Positions 1 through 9,325 of a stretch of 64,000 bases of DNA are shown piece after piece. Made by a program: the position numbers and the translations under genes. The stretch covers positions 310,001 through 374,000 of the forward strand of contig CAVORP010000001.1 of assembly GCA_963698645.1 (NCBI GenBank), written 5' to 3'. Below the pieces are notes generated by a model. The model made no database searches. It was not told the DNA's origin and saw nothing but the letters and a program-made list of their open reading frames with translations. The stretch's first letter is position 1, and the number at the start of each line of letters is the position of its first letter. This DNA comes from Ovoidimarina sp963698645 (GTDB taxonomy: Bacteria > Pseudomonadota > Alphaproteobacteria > Rhodobacterales > Rhodobacteraceae).

Positions 1-446
1 AGAATGTGCACCGCGACGGGATCTTGAGGACAACGACCATCCCGGCCCGCCTGACGGCAGCACAACGAACCGACGCAGTACTGATTGCGGCGAAGATACT
101 GAATGCGCTGGATTATATCGGTGTCACCGGGGTCGAACTCTTCGTCTGCAAGGACGGGTTGATCGTCAACGAATTCGCGCCGCGTGTTCACAATTCCGGA
201 CACTGGACCCAGAACGGGTGTGCCATCGATCAGTTCGAACAGCATATCCGCGCCATTGCAGGATGGCCCTTGGGCGACGGCAGCCGTCATTCCGATGTCG
301 AGATGACCAACCTGATCGGTGACGACATGGACAGCTTGCCCCAACTCATGACCGAAACCTGCGGCCTGCACCTCTATGGCAAGGCCGAGGCCCGCCCCGG
401 TCGCAAGATGGGGCACGTGAACCGGATCACCGGGTCGCCCCGGTGA
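1..446 (+). CDS. purK: N5-carboxyaminoimidazole ribonucleotide synthase, 3' part only
   Basis: This ATP-grasp enzyme uses ATP and bicarbonate to carboxylate AIR to N5-CAIR in cytosolic purine synthesis. The frame is open to the left edge of the window, so about the first 200 of the roughly 355 residues usual for PurK are missing; 147 residues are present. The visible part carries the family signatures ENVHRDGIL, GVTGVELFV and the metal/ATP-binding stretch NEFAPRVHNSGHWT, followed by the small C-terminal domain. The stop codon TGA overlaps the GTG start of the Nudix gene by 4 bp (GTGA), so the two are probably translated together. Another purine gene, purF, lies about 5 kb away on the other strand. 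The family call is secure from the motifs; only the truncation limits it. Confidence 0.93.
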   Translation, partial: NVHRDGILRTTTIPARLTAAQRTDAVLIAAKILNALDYIGVTGVELFVCKDGLIVNEFAPRVHNSGHWTQNGCAIDQFEQHIRAIAGWPLGDGSRHSDVEMTNLIGDDMDSLPQLMTETCGLHLYGKAEARPGRKMGHVNRITGSPR

Positions 447-892
447 AGCACCGGCCTCCACGCCTGGCGGTTCGGGGCTTGATCCTGAAGGACGATCGCC
501 TTCTTCTGGTCAACGCATGGCCGGGGCAGAAAAGCGATCTTTGGTGCGCCCCGGGCGGCGGAGTTGAGCCGGGTACGTCGCTCCCGGACAACCTGATGCG
601 CGAAATTCACGAAGAATGCGGGTTGCATGTGGATGTGGGCGCGCCCGCGCTCGTCAACGAATTCCACGACCCCGCCAGCGGCTTTCACCAGGTGGATTTC
701 TATTTTCACTGCCGGATCCGCACGGGGACACTGACCGATGACTGGAAAGACCCCGAAGGCGTCGTGAATCGCCGGCGCTTTGTCAGCCGCGCCGAGATAG
801 CCTCGCTGCGGGTCAAACCCGACAGTCTCGCCGATGTCGCCTGGGGTGGAACCGGGATCACCTACGATCCGCTGGAACCGATCGTCCGCTAG
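443..892 (+). CDS. NUDIX hydrolase
   Basis: A 149-residue Nudix-fold pyrophosphohydrolase; such enzymes hydrolyse nucleoside diphosphates linked to another group, and the substrate here cannot be read from the sequence. The Nudix box lies at about residues 37-59, starting GGGVEPG and ending in the catalytic REIHEECGL. The Glu that normally follows the first Gly-x5 is Thr here (GGGVEPGTS), while the metal-binding REXXEE core is intact. The GTG start overlaps the purK stop by 4 bp, which favours this start and suggests translational coupling. The 3' end overlaps the convergent EamA-type transporter gene by 35 bp. A housecleaning role is possible but is inference. Confidence 0.85.
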   Translation: MKHRPPRLAVRGLILKDDRLLLVNAWPGQKSDLWCAPGGGVEPGTSLPDNLMREIHEECGLHVDVGAPALVNEFHDPASGFHQVDFYFHCRIRTGTLTDDWKDPEGVVNRRRFVSRAEIASLRVKPDSLADVAWGGTGITYDPLEPIVR

Positions 893-1721
893 GGGCGATG
901 ATCCCAAAGGCAACTCCGCACAGCACGACCCCTCCTGCAATGATCGTTCGCAGGCCAAGGTCCTCGGACAGCAGCGTCGTCCCACCGATCACCGCGATAA
1001 CTGGAACCGTGAGTTGCGCAAGTCCCGCAATGGACGCTTCCAGTCTCGGCAAGACAGAATACCACACCGCATAGCCAAGCCCGGATGTCAGCGCGCCGGA
1101 AATCATGGCGAGCAAGAGCGCGCGCGAGCTGATGGCCGCCCCTTCACCCGAAGCGATCCAGAAGAAAAGAACGAAGGGGGTCGCACACAGAAAGCTGGCT
1201 GCTGTATCCGCCAGGGGCATGGTCGACCCGCGACCCAGAAGTGAATAGATCCCCCAACCGATTGCGGCTGCGACCATCATAAGGGTCCCCCGCAATGCAA
1301 ATTCCGCTCCTTCCACCGGCCAGAGCAGAAGCGCCAGCCCCGCCAGGCCGATCCCCATCCCGACCCAACGTCGTCCAGGCGGTCGGTTGCCACCGATCAA
1401 TGCGCCCGCAAACATGGTCACCTGCACGCCACCAAACAGGATCAGAGCGCCCAGCCCCGCGTCCAGTTCAACATAAGCCATTGAAAACCCTAGCAGGTAC
1501 AGAACCAGTGCAAGCGCAGGCCATAACTTGCCCCAGCTCAGGATACGGATTCCCTGGCCAGACAGACTGGCAAGGAACGCCAGAGCCACAGCGCCACTCG
1601 CCACGCGGACCAAAGCGAAAATCGCCGGCCCAGAATCGCCATCGATCAATGCTGCGCGGTTCAAGAGCGAATTCGCCGCGAAGGCAACCATCGCGAGAAC
1701 CGTCAGAAGAAGAAGCCGCAC
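858..1721 (-). CDS. DMT-superfamily (EamA) inner-membrane transporter
   Basis: A 287-residue protein made of about ten hydrophobic segments in two repeated halves, the usual size and layout of EamA/RhaT-type drug/metabolite transporters. It opens directly with a membrane segment (MRLLLLTVLAMVAF), and the second half contains the typical pattern of small residues around SGLGYAVWYSVLPRLEAS. Family members export amino acids, metabolites or drugs; the substrate cannot be assigned. It starts 13 bp after the nlpD-like gene on the same strand, so it is probably the last gene of the surE-pcm-nlpD unit. Its 3' end overlaps the convergent Nudix gene by 35 bp, which is unusual but leaves both frames intact. 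Confidence 0.85.
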   Translation of the reverse strand: MRLLLLTVLAMVAFAANSLLNRAALIDGDSGPAIFALVRVASGAVALAFLASLSGQGIRILSWGKLWPALALVLYLLGFSMAYVELDAGLGALILFGGVQVTMFAGALIGGNRPPGRRWVGMGIGLAGLALLLWPVEGAEFALRGTLMMVAAAIGWGIYSLLGRGSTMPLADTAASFLCATPFVLFFWIASGEGAAISSRALLLAMISGALTSGLGYAVWYSVLPRLEASIAGLAQLTVPVIAVIGGTTLLSEDLGLRTIIAGGVVLCGVAFGIIAPSGRSVPADRR

Positions 1722-1734
1722 CGGCGGGACTGCT

Positions 1735-2901
1735 TCAATTCAGGTATTTCATCGGATCGACGCCCTGACGACCTTCCCAAACTTCAAATCGCAACGCCGA
1801 CGGTGATCCCGCCGCTACCTTACCGATCTCCTGCCCGCGCTTTACCCGATTGCCCTTTTCGACCTTCAGATCCGTCGCGCCCACATAAACCGTCAGAAGC
1901 TTCGCACTTCCGGAAAGAAGCCCATCATGGGTCAGCACGACGATCGGCACGCCATCGGTATCGAAAGTGATCGTCGCCACAAGCCCATCGGCGGCCGCGC
2001 GCACCGGCGCACCCGTCGACGCAGCGATTGATATCCCGGCATTGTCGGCGGCGCTGAAAGCGCGGATCACGCTGCCATCTACCGGCATCGCAAGCGGCGC
2101 GGAATTAGTGCGTGCTTCGGCCATTGCGGGCGGCGGTGCCGGCGTCGGTGCCGGTTTCGGGGTCGCATCCTTGACGGGAAGCGGCGCCGAGGCCGACGGC
2201 GGCTCGGGTGCAACGCTGCCGCGCCCCGGAGGAACCGGGACTTCCGCCGGCGGCGGATCAAGCACGACCGGAATAAGCAGAAGTTGACCAGTCCGGACAC
2301 TGAGATCCCGCCCCAGGCCATTCCAGTCTGCCAAAGCTTCGGGACTGACGTTGTACAGCCGCGCGATCGAGAATGCCGTCTCTCCAGGCTCGACGCGGTG
2401 ACGCACGGGTTCCTCGCCGGTCTGCGCCCCCGGAATGACCGTCTGTTGCACATTGCCGGCCCGGTTGATCGCTCCCCCTGCAACAGCCGCCACATCGACC
2501 GACCCCGCGGGCCGGATCGGACCCGTACCGATTGCACCCGTCGCGGGCGAAGGCTCGGCGATGCGACTTGTCAGAACGAGCGTCTCGCCTTCGCGAAGCG
2601 GAACACCGTCAGGGATCCCATTGAACTCGGCCAATTCCGCAGCCGACAATCCAAGCCGCCCGGCGATATCCGAAACCGTCTCGCCCCGGCGCGCGATCGC
2701 CACCTGATAGTTGGGATAGGAGATCACCCCGCGATTGTCGGGCTGCGGTCTCGGGGCGCTGAGTTGCTGCACCGATTGCGAGGTATCGAAACCGTTTCCA
2801 ATGCTTCTGAGATCGAAATCGAACCCGTCGCTGCACGCGCCAAGCGCGAACAGCGAGACGGTCACTGCAAGAATCCGGTGGTGCCTGCGCTGAAATACCA
2901 T
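1735..2901 (-). CDS. nlpD: LysM and degenerate LytM (M23) lipoprotein, NlpD-like
   Basis: A 388-residue predicted lipoprotein. The chosen ATG follows a GAGG ribosome site and gives a signal peptide ending in the lipobox LFALGAC with Cys23; an upstream in-frame start would bury this signal. Two LysM peptidoglycan-binding domains lie at about residues 65-110 and 165-210, followed by a Pro/Ala-rich linker and a LytM (peptidase M23) domain at about 275-388. The catalytic metal ligands are absent: the first motif reads NAGISIAA instead of HxxxD, and the last reads LRFEVW instead of HFE. This is the pattern of NlpD/EnvC-type factors, which activate periplasmic amidases rather than cut peptidoglycan. 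The position after surE and pcm matches the conserved surE-pcm-nlpD order. Confidence 0.85.
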   Translation of the reverse strand: MVFQRRHHRILAVTVSLFALGACSDGFDFDLRSIGNGFDTSQSVQQLSAPRPQPDNRGVISYPNYQVAIARRGETVSDIAGRLGLSAAELAEFNGIPDGVPLREGETLVLTSRIAEPSPATGAIGTGPIRPAGSVDVAAVAGGAINRAGNVQQTVIPGAQTGEEPVRHRVEPGETAFSIARLYNVSPEALADWNGLGRDLSVRTGQLLLIPVVLDPPPAEVPVPPGRGSVAPEPPSASAPLPVKDATPKPAPTPAPPPAMAEARTNSAPLAMPVDGSVIRAFSAADNAGISIAASTGAPVRAAADGLVATITFDTDGVPIVVLTHDGLLSGSAKLLTVYVGATDLKVEKGNRVKRGQEIGKVAAGSPSALRFEVWEGRQGVDPMKYLN

Positions 2902-2949
2902 TGCTCTATCCTCACTTGCCGCCTGTCTGTGCAGACGTGCCATTTGCCA

Positions 2950-3605
2950 TCACTCTTGGCCGATCCCCTCGACAAGTGGCACGAAACGTACCGATCGAAG
3001 CTCGTCGTACTCATACCCGGTCTCTGTTCGCCGCACACGGATCAAATGCTGTACGGCGTCCGACTGCCCGACCGGCAGGACCATGATACCGCCTGGGCGC
3101 AACTGAGCCAAGAGCGGACCGGGTGGATCCTCGGCGGCGGCGCTGACCAAGTATCCGGTCGAACGGGCGCCTGTTCGGGATAGCCATGGCTGCCATCGGC
3201 AAGGATCGTGGTGATGTTGGTAAGCCGCAAAGCCGCGAAGGCCGCCTCTGCGCCCTGCACCAGGCGGCGATGCCGCTCAAGCGTATAGACCCGCCGCCCA
3301 AGCTGGCTCAGGATCGCGGCCTGGTAGCCAGAGCCCGTTCCCACCTCGAGGATTTTGTCGCGCGGTTGCACGTCAAGCGCCTGTGTCATCAGACCCACGA
3401 CCGAGGGCTGGCTTATCGTCTGGCCACACGGGATCGGAAGCGGCATGTCCTCATAGGCGCGCTCTGCGAACAGTCCCGTGACGAACGCACCCCTGTCGAT
3501 CTTTTCCATCGCGTTGAGGACACGCTTGTCAGTCACCCCGCGGGATCGCAGGGCGAACAGAAACTGCATTTTCCGTTCGGCCTCATCCGAGGTCATTCCA
3601 GACAT
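2950..3605 (-). pseudogene. pcm: Protein-L-isoaspartate O-methyltransferase, broken by two +1 shifts
   Basis: Pcm uses S-adenosylmethionine to methylate L-isoaspartyl residues and start repair of aged proteins. The first frame gives KMQFLFALRSRGV, the SAM-binding motif ILEVGTGSGYQAA and ADGSHGYPEQAP; the C-terminal part, VSAAAEDPPGPLLAQL through VLPVGQ, is in another frame. Removing one base from the GGG at 3165-3167 and one from the CC at 3147-3148 (plus-strand view) restores a continuous product of the usual length, about 217 residues, with the expected APFDRILVSAAAED junction. The reconstructed gene overlaps the surE stop. Whether the breaks are real or sequencing errors cannot be settled here; the otherwise perfect conservation argues for errors. 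Confidence 0.85.
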
Positions 3606-4379
3606 TTCCTCAAATCATCCAGAGTTTCATGGGCGGTAAGATCCGCACGCAAGGGCGTGACCGAGATGTAACCCTCTAAATTCACGGCGGAATCCGTTCC
3701 CGGGGCGGTCGGGTTGTGTTGCGCTCCACCAGTGACCCACATGAACATCCGACCTGTAGGCGAGACGTGGGGCTTCACCCCGAACTTGGTCCCCTCGCGC
3801 GAGCCTTGCGCGGCCACCTTCATTCCCTTCACCTCATTCGCGGGTATGGGAGGAAAATTGACGTTGTAGAAAAGCCGGTACGGCGCATCATCCCAGATCG
3901 CATGATCCAGAAGCTTTCGGACGATGGCGACGCCATGCGAGGACGCCGCTTCGAACTGATTGGCCAGATCGACATTTCCGGGGCCATAGAACTGGCTCAG
4001 CGCGACCGCCGGAAGCCCCTGCAACGCAGCCTCCATCGCCCCGCCGACTGTCCCGGAATAAAGAACGTTTTCGGCCGAGTTGTTGCCCCGGTTCACCCCG
4101 GACAAGACCAGATCGGGGGGCGCGTCCTTCATCACCTCATAGAGGCCCGCGAGGACGCAATCCGCCGGACTTCCTTCGGCGGCAAACCGCCGAGGGCCGA
4201 TTTCGGCAAGCATCGTCGGGATGCGAATAATTGATGCAATGGCCGACCCCGGATTGCTCGAACGCCGGCGCAACAGTCCAGACCTCGCCCTTCGGCCCGG
4301 CAATTTCCGCCGCAATCGCCTCAAGCACTTTCAGGCCTGGCGCGTTGATCCCGTCGTCATTTGTCAGAAGAATGCGCAT
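3593..4379 (-). pseudogene. surE: 5'/3'-nucleotidase SurE, broken by one +1 shift
   Basis: SurE is a divalent-metal nucleoside monophosphate phosphatase with a stress or stationary-phase role. The N-terminal frame begins MRILLTNDDGINAPGL, with the metal-binding Asp pair, and runs to SGVGHCINYSHP. The rest (PTMLAEIGPRRFAAEGSPADCV, LVLSGVNRGNNSAENVLYSGTV) is one frame away. Dropping one base from the GGG at 4218-4220 (plus-strand view) joins the two parts as SHPTMLAEIG and gives a normal 261-residue SurE. The gene heads the conserved surE-pcm-nlpD string and ends overlapping pcm. All motifs around the break are intact, which suggests an error in the read rather than gene decay. Confidence 0.87.
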
Positions 4380-4443
4380 AAAGCCTGCCTTTCGAAATCT
4401 CTTGCTTCCTATTTCAGTGCGGGCAGGGCAGCAAGCGGGACTG

Positions 4444-5086
4444 CTAGAGACCGTTCACAATCTCGGCCGCCGCGTCATGCACGGAGGTCAGCGCCCCACG
4501 ATCTTCGCCCGGGAAGAACCGCCCTCGGATCGCCGTCGGCATCGGCGGCGGCGTCGCTATCATGACCCGCGGACCCGACCTTCACCGTTTCTGCCTGCCA
4601 GCTTTTCGCAAGCGCGATCTGCGCGGCCTTGGTCGAGCCGTAGGCGCCAAAGAACTTCTCACCACCCCGCGGATCGTCAAGGAACAGTGCGGTGCCCGCC
4701 TCCGCCGCCAAAAGCAGTGGTTCTACCATCCCGATCAGCACGCCCGTCGCGGTCACGTTGATCGCAACGCATTTGTCCCAGTCTTTCCGCTGAATATGCC
4801 CGGCTGGTGAAAGCGGCGCGGCATGGATCGCCGTATGCACCCAAAGATCGGCATGTCCCCAGCGATCGTGGATGCCGCGGCAAAGATGCGCCATCGCATC
4901 GGCATTGGTGATATCCATCGGTGCCAGCGTGGCGTTGCCGCCCTTCGCCTGGATGCGGTCATCGAGCTCTTCGAGCGCGCCGGTTGTCCGCCCGACGGCG
5001 ACGATGTGGTATGCGGGCGCAAGCGCCTCGGCAAGTGCCGCGCCAAGCCCGCGCGACGCACCGGTGATCAGAGCAATCTTTGTCAT
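4444..5086 (-). pseudogene. Short-chain dehydrogenase/reductase, +1 shift near the C-terminus
   Basis: A Rossmann-fold SDR with the NAD(P)-binding TGASRGLG at about residue 8 and a YxxxK-type active site (YGSTK near residue 151). From about residue 170 the frame changes: removal of one base at the CCC at 4574-4576 (plus-strand view) replaces a nonsense tail by PRVMIATPPPMPT and RGRFFPGEDRGAL and a stop at 4444-4446, giving about 213 residues, normal for a compact SDR. The expected catalytic Ser before the YxxxK is not obvious, as the stretch reads FLDDPRGGEKFFGAYG. The gene sits between the DUF2199 gene and surE on the same strand. The substrate is unknown. Confidence 0.75.
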
Positions 5087-5131
5087 GGGCGCGGTGTGCT
5101 GCGACGGGCACGAAAGGTCAAGGGCTCGCCC

Positions 5132-5710
5132 CTATCCGTCCATAAGGTGCGGGCGGATATCCTGCCCCGCCGCCGCATAGATATCCAGAAGCTGGTCAAA
5201 GGTGATCCCGTTTTCCTGAAGCTCCGCCAACGGGTGCGCACCGTCATGAACCCAAAGCGTGGGCCGCGCATCGCCTTCTCCGGGGATCAGATCGCAAGCG
5301 ACGTGGTCGGGCATATCGAATCCGGGCAACTGGTTGATCAACCAGGCAAAGCACCCTTCGAAACCGGACCAGTCATTGGTCATCAGCGCCTGAACATAGC
5401 GGTCGTAATTCGCCGGGTTCACACTGCCCCACGGCCCGAAGGAAAACACCTGGTCCGAGCCGATGACCGGCAGCGGCAAGACCGCGCGGATAAAGCGATA
5501 CTCGCCCATCACACAAAGGTCCGAGGTCAGATGGTCGTCCCCGTCTTCCAGGCGGTCGACGCCAAGCTCGCTGCGGTTTCCATGCGGCCAGGGGCCAGGA
5601 TGGTCAAAGCCGATATCGAAGATCCCGGAAAACACCATATCGCAGCAAGGGCATTTGCGATCGCTGTCATTGAACCGCCGCCAGCGGGGATCGCTTGCCA
5701 GATCGTCCAA
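5132..5710 (-). CDS. DUF2199 domain protein
   Basis: A soluble 192-residue protein with no signal peptide or membrane segment. An N-terminal CPCCDMVFSG motif (about residues 20-29) resembles a half zinc-binding knuckle, and the body has the aromatic-rich pattern of DUF2199 proteins (DLCVMGEYRFIRAVLPLPV, FSFGPWGSVN, GFDMPDHVACDLIP). No enzymatic function is known for the family. It lies 4 bp after the purF stop and 45 bp before the SDR gene on the same strand, so it is probably co-transcribed with purF; nothing else ties it to purine synthesis. Confidence 0.75.
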   Translation of the reverse strand: MDDLASDPRWRRFNDSDRKCPCCDMVFSGIFDIGFDHPGPWPHGNRSELGVDRLEDGDDHLTSDLCVMGEYRFIRAVLPLPVIGSDQVFSFGPWGSVNPANYDRYVQALMTNDWSGFEGCFAWLINQLPGFDMPDHVACDLIPGEGDARPTLWVHDGAHPLAELQENGITFDQLLDIYAAAGQDIRPHLMDG

Positions 5711-5714
5711 AAGA

Positions 5715-7175
5715 CTACTCCGCCGCCTTCATCGTAAAGCCGCGCTCCACCATGTCGGAGGGCGCGATCGGATACTCGCCCGAGAAACAGGCGTCGCAAT
5801 ATTGCGGGGCCTTCGGGTCCCGTCCCTTCGCCTCGCCCACGGCCCGGTACAGACCGTCAAGCGATATGAATCGAAGACTGTCGACGCCCAGATGCTCGCA
5901 CATCTCGTCTTCACTCATCGTCGCAGCCAGCAGCTTCTCGCGATTGGGCGTATCGACCCCATAGAAACAGGGCCACGCCGTGGGCGGCGAGGCGATCCGG
6001 AAATGCACCTCCTTGGCCCCCGCATCCAGCAGCATGCCGCGGATCTTGATCGTGGTCGTCCCCCGGACGACGCTGTCATCCACCAGAACAATCCGCTTTC
6101 CGCGCACCAGTGCCCGGTTAATGTTCAGCTTCAGCCGCACGCCCATGTTACGGATCTGTTCAGTCGGCTCAATGAACGTCCGGCCCATATACTGGTTGCG
6201 GATGATCCCCATCGCATAGGGAATGCCGATTTCCTGGCTGTATCCGATGGCCGCAGGCGTGCCGCTATCGGGCACCGGACAGACAAGGTCGGCCTCGACC
6301 GGGGCTTCCCGGGCCAATTCGACACCGATCTGGCGACGCGTCTCATAGACCGACCGGCCACCCAGAATGGAATCCGGCCGCGAGAAATAGACATGCTCAA
6401 AGATACAGAACCTCGGCGCGGTCCGGCGAAACGGGAAATGGCTTTCGATCTTGCCGCCCGTGATGACCACCATTTCGCCCGGCTCGACCTCGCGCAGGAA
6501 TTCCGCGCCTATGATATCCAATGCACAGGTTTCCGACGAAAGGACATGGCCGTCGCCCAGCTTGCCCAGAACCAGAGGCCGCACGCCCAACGGGTCGCGC
6601 ACACCGATCAGCTTGGTCCGGGTCATCGCCACGACCGAGAATGCACCTTCGACCTTGCGAAGCGCCTCTTCCATCCGGTCGGGGATCGACCGGCCCATGG
6701 AGCGGGCCATGAGATGAATGATGCATTCGCTGTCCGAGGAAGACTGGAAGATCGACCCGCGATTGATGAGCTCCCGGCGCAGCGCATCGGCATTTGTGAT
6801 GTTGCCGTTATGCGCGATCGCGGTTCCGCCCATGGACAACTCGCCAAAGAACGGCTGCACATCGCGGATCTGCGTGTTGCCCTTCGACCCGGCCGTGGAA
6901 TACCGCACATGACCGATCCCGATCGAACCCGGCAGGGTGCTCATCACCGCTTCGCTGGTGAAATTGTCGCGAACATAGCCAAATCGCCGCGCGGAATTGA
7001 ACCCTTGCTCAGGATCATGGGTGACGATACCGCCGGCTTCCTGCCCGCGATGCTGAAGGGCATGCAGGCCAAGGGCCACGAAATTCGCGGCATCCGCAAC
7101 GCCGACGACGCCAAAAACCCCGCATTCCTCGCGAAGTTTGTCGTCATCGAATGGGTGGGCAAAAGGGACGCTCAT
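5715..7175 (-). CDS. purF: Amidophosphoribosyltransferase
   Basis: PurF catalyses the first committed step of purine synthesis, PRPP plus glutamine to 5-phosphoribosylamine. The chosen start gives 486 residues, a normal length: MSVPFAHPFDDDKLREECGVFGV, with the glutaminase nucleophile Cys18 just after a short leader that is likely cleaved. The class II glutaminase domain (QHRGQEAGGI, GHVRYSTAGS, AHNGNITN) is followed by the phosphoribosyltransferase domain with the PRPP loop IVLVDDSVVRGTT. The frame extends 41 codons further upstream, but those residues do not look like PurF and no good ribosome site supports either start. It lies downstream of acs on the same strand, with 188 bp between. Confidence 0.95.
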   Translation of the reverse strand: MSVPFAHPFDDDKLREECGVFGVVGVADAANFVALGLHALQHRGQEAGGIVTHDPEQGFNSARRFGYVRDNFTSEAVMSTLPGSIGIGHVRYSTAGSKGNTQIRDVQPFFGELSMGGTAIAHNGNITNADALRRELINRGSIFQSSSDSECIIHLMARSMGRSIPDRMEEALRKVEGAFSVVAMTRTKLIGVRDPLGVRPLVLGKLGDGHVLSSETCALDIIGAEFLREVEPGEMVVITGGKIESHFPFRRTAPRFCIFEHVYFSRPDSILGGRSVYETRRQIGVELAREAPVEADLVCPVPDSGTPAAIGYSQEIGIPYAMGIIRNQYMGRTFIEPTEQIRNMGVRLKLNINRALVRGKRIVLVDDSVVRGTTTIKIRGMLLDAGAKEVHFRIASPPTAWPCFYGVDTPNREKLLAATMSEDEMCEHLGVDSLRFISLDGLYRAVGEAKGRDPKAPQYCDACFSGEYPIAPSDMVERGFTMKAAE

Positions 7176-7363
7176 GGGTCGGCTGTTTCCGAATCCATAG
7201 TTTGCAGACAGGTACTTCTTAATGCCCCTGAAGCAGGGTGTCACGGAACTATCACGTTCCTTTCGCGATAGGGGGCCAGATTTCCTGAACGCGGCCATTT
7301 ATCGGGCAAAGGGACGTCCGGAGCGGCAAAACCGCTCCGGACAGGAACCCGTCTTGCCTGGCT

Positions 7364-9325
7364 TCAGCGTTTGTTCATCCGGTTTTCGATCAGATCGTCG
7401 ACCACAGCGGGTTCGGCAAGGGTCGAGGTATCGCCCAATGCTCCGAAATCGTCCTCCGCGATCTTGCGCAGGATCCGCCGCATGATCTTGCCCGACCGCG
7501 TCTTGGGCAGCCCGGGCGCCCATTGGATCAGATCCGGTGCCGCGATCGGCCCGATCTCTGTCCGCACCCAGGTGCGCAATTCCTTGCGCAGCTCCTCGGT
7601 CGGCTCGACACCGTTCATCAGCGTCACATAGCAATAGATGCCCTGCCCCTTGATATCATGCGGGTAGCCAACGACGGCCGCCTCGGCGACCTTCTCATGG
7701 GCGACAAGCGCGCTTTCGACCTCTGCGGTGCCCATCCGGTGCCCAGAGACGTTGATCACATCGTCCACACGGCCGGTGATCCAATAATACCCGTCCTCAT
7801 CGCGCCGGCACCCGTCGCCCGAGAAGTAATAATTCTTGTAGTCGCTGAAATAGGTCTTCTCGAACCGCTCGTGGTCCCCATAGACCGTACGCATCTGACC
7901 CGGCCAGCTTGCCTTGAGGCAGAGAACGCCTTCGGCGACCGTGGTGGTGATTTCCTCGCCCGATTGCGGGTCAAGGATGACCGGCTGCACGCCAAAGAAC
8001 GGCAGTGTCGCGGACCCAGGTTTGGTGGGAATTGCCCCCGGAAGCGGGGTCAGAAGGTGCCCGCCCGTCTCGGTCTGCCACCACGTATCGACGATCGGCG
8101 CTTTGCCCTTGCCCACGACGTCGTTGTACCAGTTCCACGCTTCGGGATTGATCGGCTCGCCGACCGTTCCCAGCACCTTGATGTCGGAAAGGTCGTATTT
8201 CTCGACCCACTCCTTACCTTGCCCGATCAGCGCCCGGATCGCGGTCGGCGCGGTATAGAACTGGTTGACCTTGTGTTTCTCGCAGACGTCCCAGAACCGT
8301 CCGGCATCGGGATAGGTCGGCACGCCCTCGAACATCAGCGTCGTCGCACCATTCGCGAGCGGACCATAGACGATGTAGCTGTGCCCCGTGACCCAACCGA
8401 CATCGGCCGTGCACCAGAAAATATCACCGTCATGGTAGTCGAATGTGTACTGATGGGTCATCGAGGCATAGACCAGATAACCGCCCGAGGAATGCACCAC
8501 CCCTTTCGGCTGGCCGGTCGATCCCGACGTGTAAAGGATGAACAGCGGGTCCTCTGCCCCCATCTCGACCGGCGCCGAAACATCGTCCGCCTCCAGAGCC
8601 AGCTCGTTGTAATCGTAGTCCCGCCCTTCGATCCACGTCGTCTGATCGCCGGTCCGCTTCACGACAAGGCATTTGACCGTGTCCTTGCAGGCCAGCAAGG
8701 CCTTGTCAGCGTTCGATTTCAGCGGTGTTTTGCGGCCACCGCGCGGGGCGTGGTCGGCGGTGATCAGAACCTTGGCGTCGCATCCGTTGATCCGCGCGGC
8801 AAGCGCATCGGGAGAGAATCCGGCAAAAACGATCGAATGGACCGCCCCGATCCGGGCGCAGGCGAGCATCGCATATGCTGCTTCGGGCACCATCGGAAGA
8901 TACAGGACCACGCGGTCGCCCTTGCGAACGCCCATCCCCTCCAGAATGTTGGCCATCTTGCAAACCGCCACGTGAAGCTGGCGATAGGTGATGTGCTTGG
9001 CGTCCTCGGAGGGATCATCCGGTTCCCAGATGATTGCCGTCTGGTCCCCGCGCGTCTCCAAATGCCGGTCGACACAGTTCGCCGCGACATTGAGCGTCCC
9101 GTCCTCGAACCAGCGGATATCGATGTTGCCCGGCGCAAAGCTAACATTGCTGACCGTCGTGTAGGGCTTGATCCAGTCGAGCCGCTTGCCATGCTCGGCC
9201 CAGAATGCATCCGGATCCGCGACCGACGCCTTGTACATGGCATCATAGGTCGACCGGTCGGCATGGGCCTTTGCGGCGAATTCTTTCGATGGCGCGTATA
9301 CGGGGTTTGAGCTCTTGGCAGTCAT
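7364..9325 (-). CDS. acs: Acetyl-CoA synthetase
   Basis: This 653-residue adenylate-forming enzyme converts acetate, ATP and CoA to acetyl-CoA. The length and motifs match Acs: the AMP-binding loop YTSGSTGQPKGVVHSSGGYL (about residues 265-284), TWWQTETGGHLLTP, the hinge region YYWITGRVDDVINVSGHR, and a C-terminal TRSGKIMRRILR whose Lys is the residue acetylated by Pat-type enzymes in other bacteria. The ATG has a GAGGAGA ribosome site 4 bases upstream. The gene is preceded by an AT-rich 331-bp region that probably carries its promoter. Confidence 0.96.
   Translation of the reverse strand: MTAKSSNPVYAPSKEFAAKAHADRSTYDAMYKASVADPDAFWAEHGKRLDWIKPYTTVSNVSFAPGNIDIRWFEDGTLNVAANCVDRHLETRGDQTAIIWEPDDPSEDAKHITYRQLHVAVCKMANILEGMGVRKGDRVVLYLPMVPEAAYAMLACARIGAVHSIVFAGFSPDALAARINGCDAKVLITADHAPRGGRKTPLKSNADKALLACKDTVKCLVVKRTGDQTTWIEGRDYDYNELALEADDVSAPVEMGAEDPLFILYTSGSTGQPKGVVHSSGGYLVYASMTHQYTFDYHDGDIFWCTADVGWVTGHSYIVYGPLANGATTLMFEGVPTYPDAGRFWDVCEKHKVNQFYTAPTAIRALIGQGKEWVEKYDLSDIKVLGTVGEPINPEAWNWYNDVVGKGKAPIVDTWWQTETGGHLLTPLPGAIPTKPGSATLPFFGVQPVILDPQSGEEITTTVAEGVLCLKASWPGQMRTVYGDHERFEKTYFSDYKNYYFSGDGCRRDEDGYYWITGRVDDVINVSGHRMGTAEVESALVAHEKVAEAAVVGYPHDIKGQGIYCYVTLMNGVEPTEELRKELRTWVRTEIGPIAAPDLIQWAPGLPKTRSGKIMRRILRKIAEDDFGALGDTSTLAEPAVVDDLIENRMNKR

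Noticed and set aside
7523..9310. Open frame of about 600 codons antisense to acs
   Set aside because: Same composition effect; acs on the other strand is complete with all motifs.
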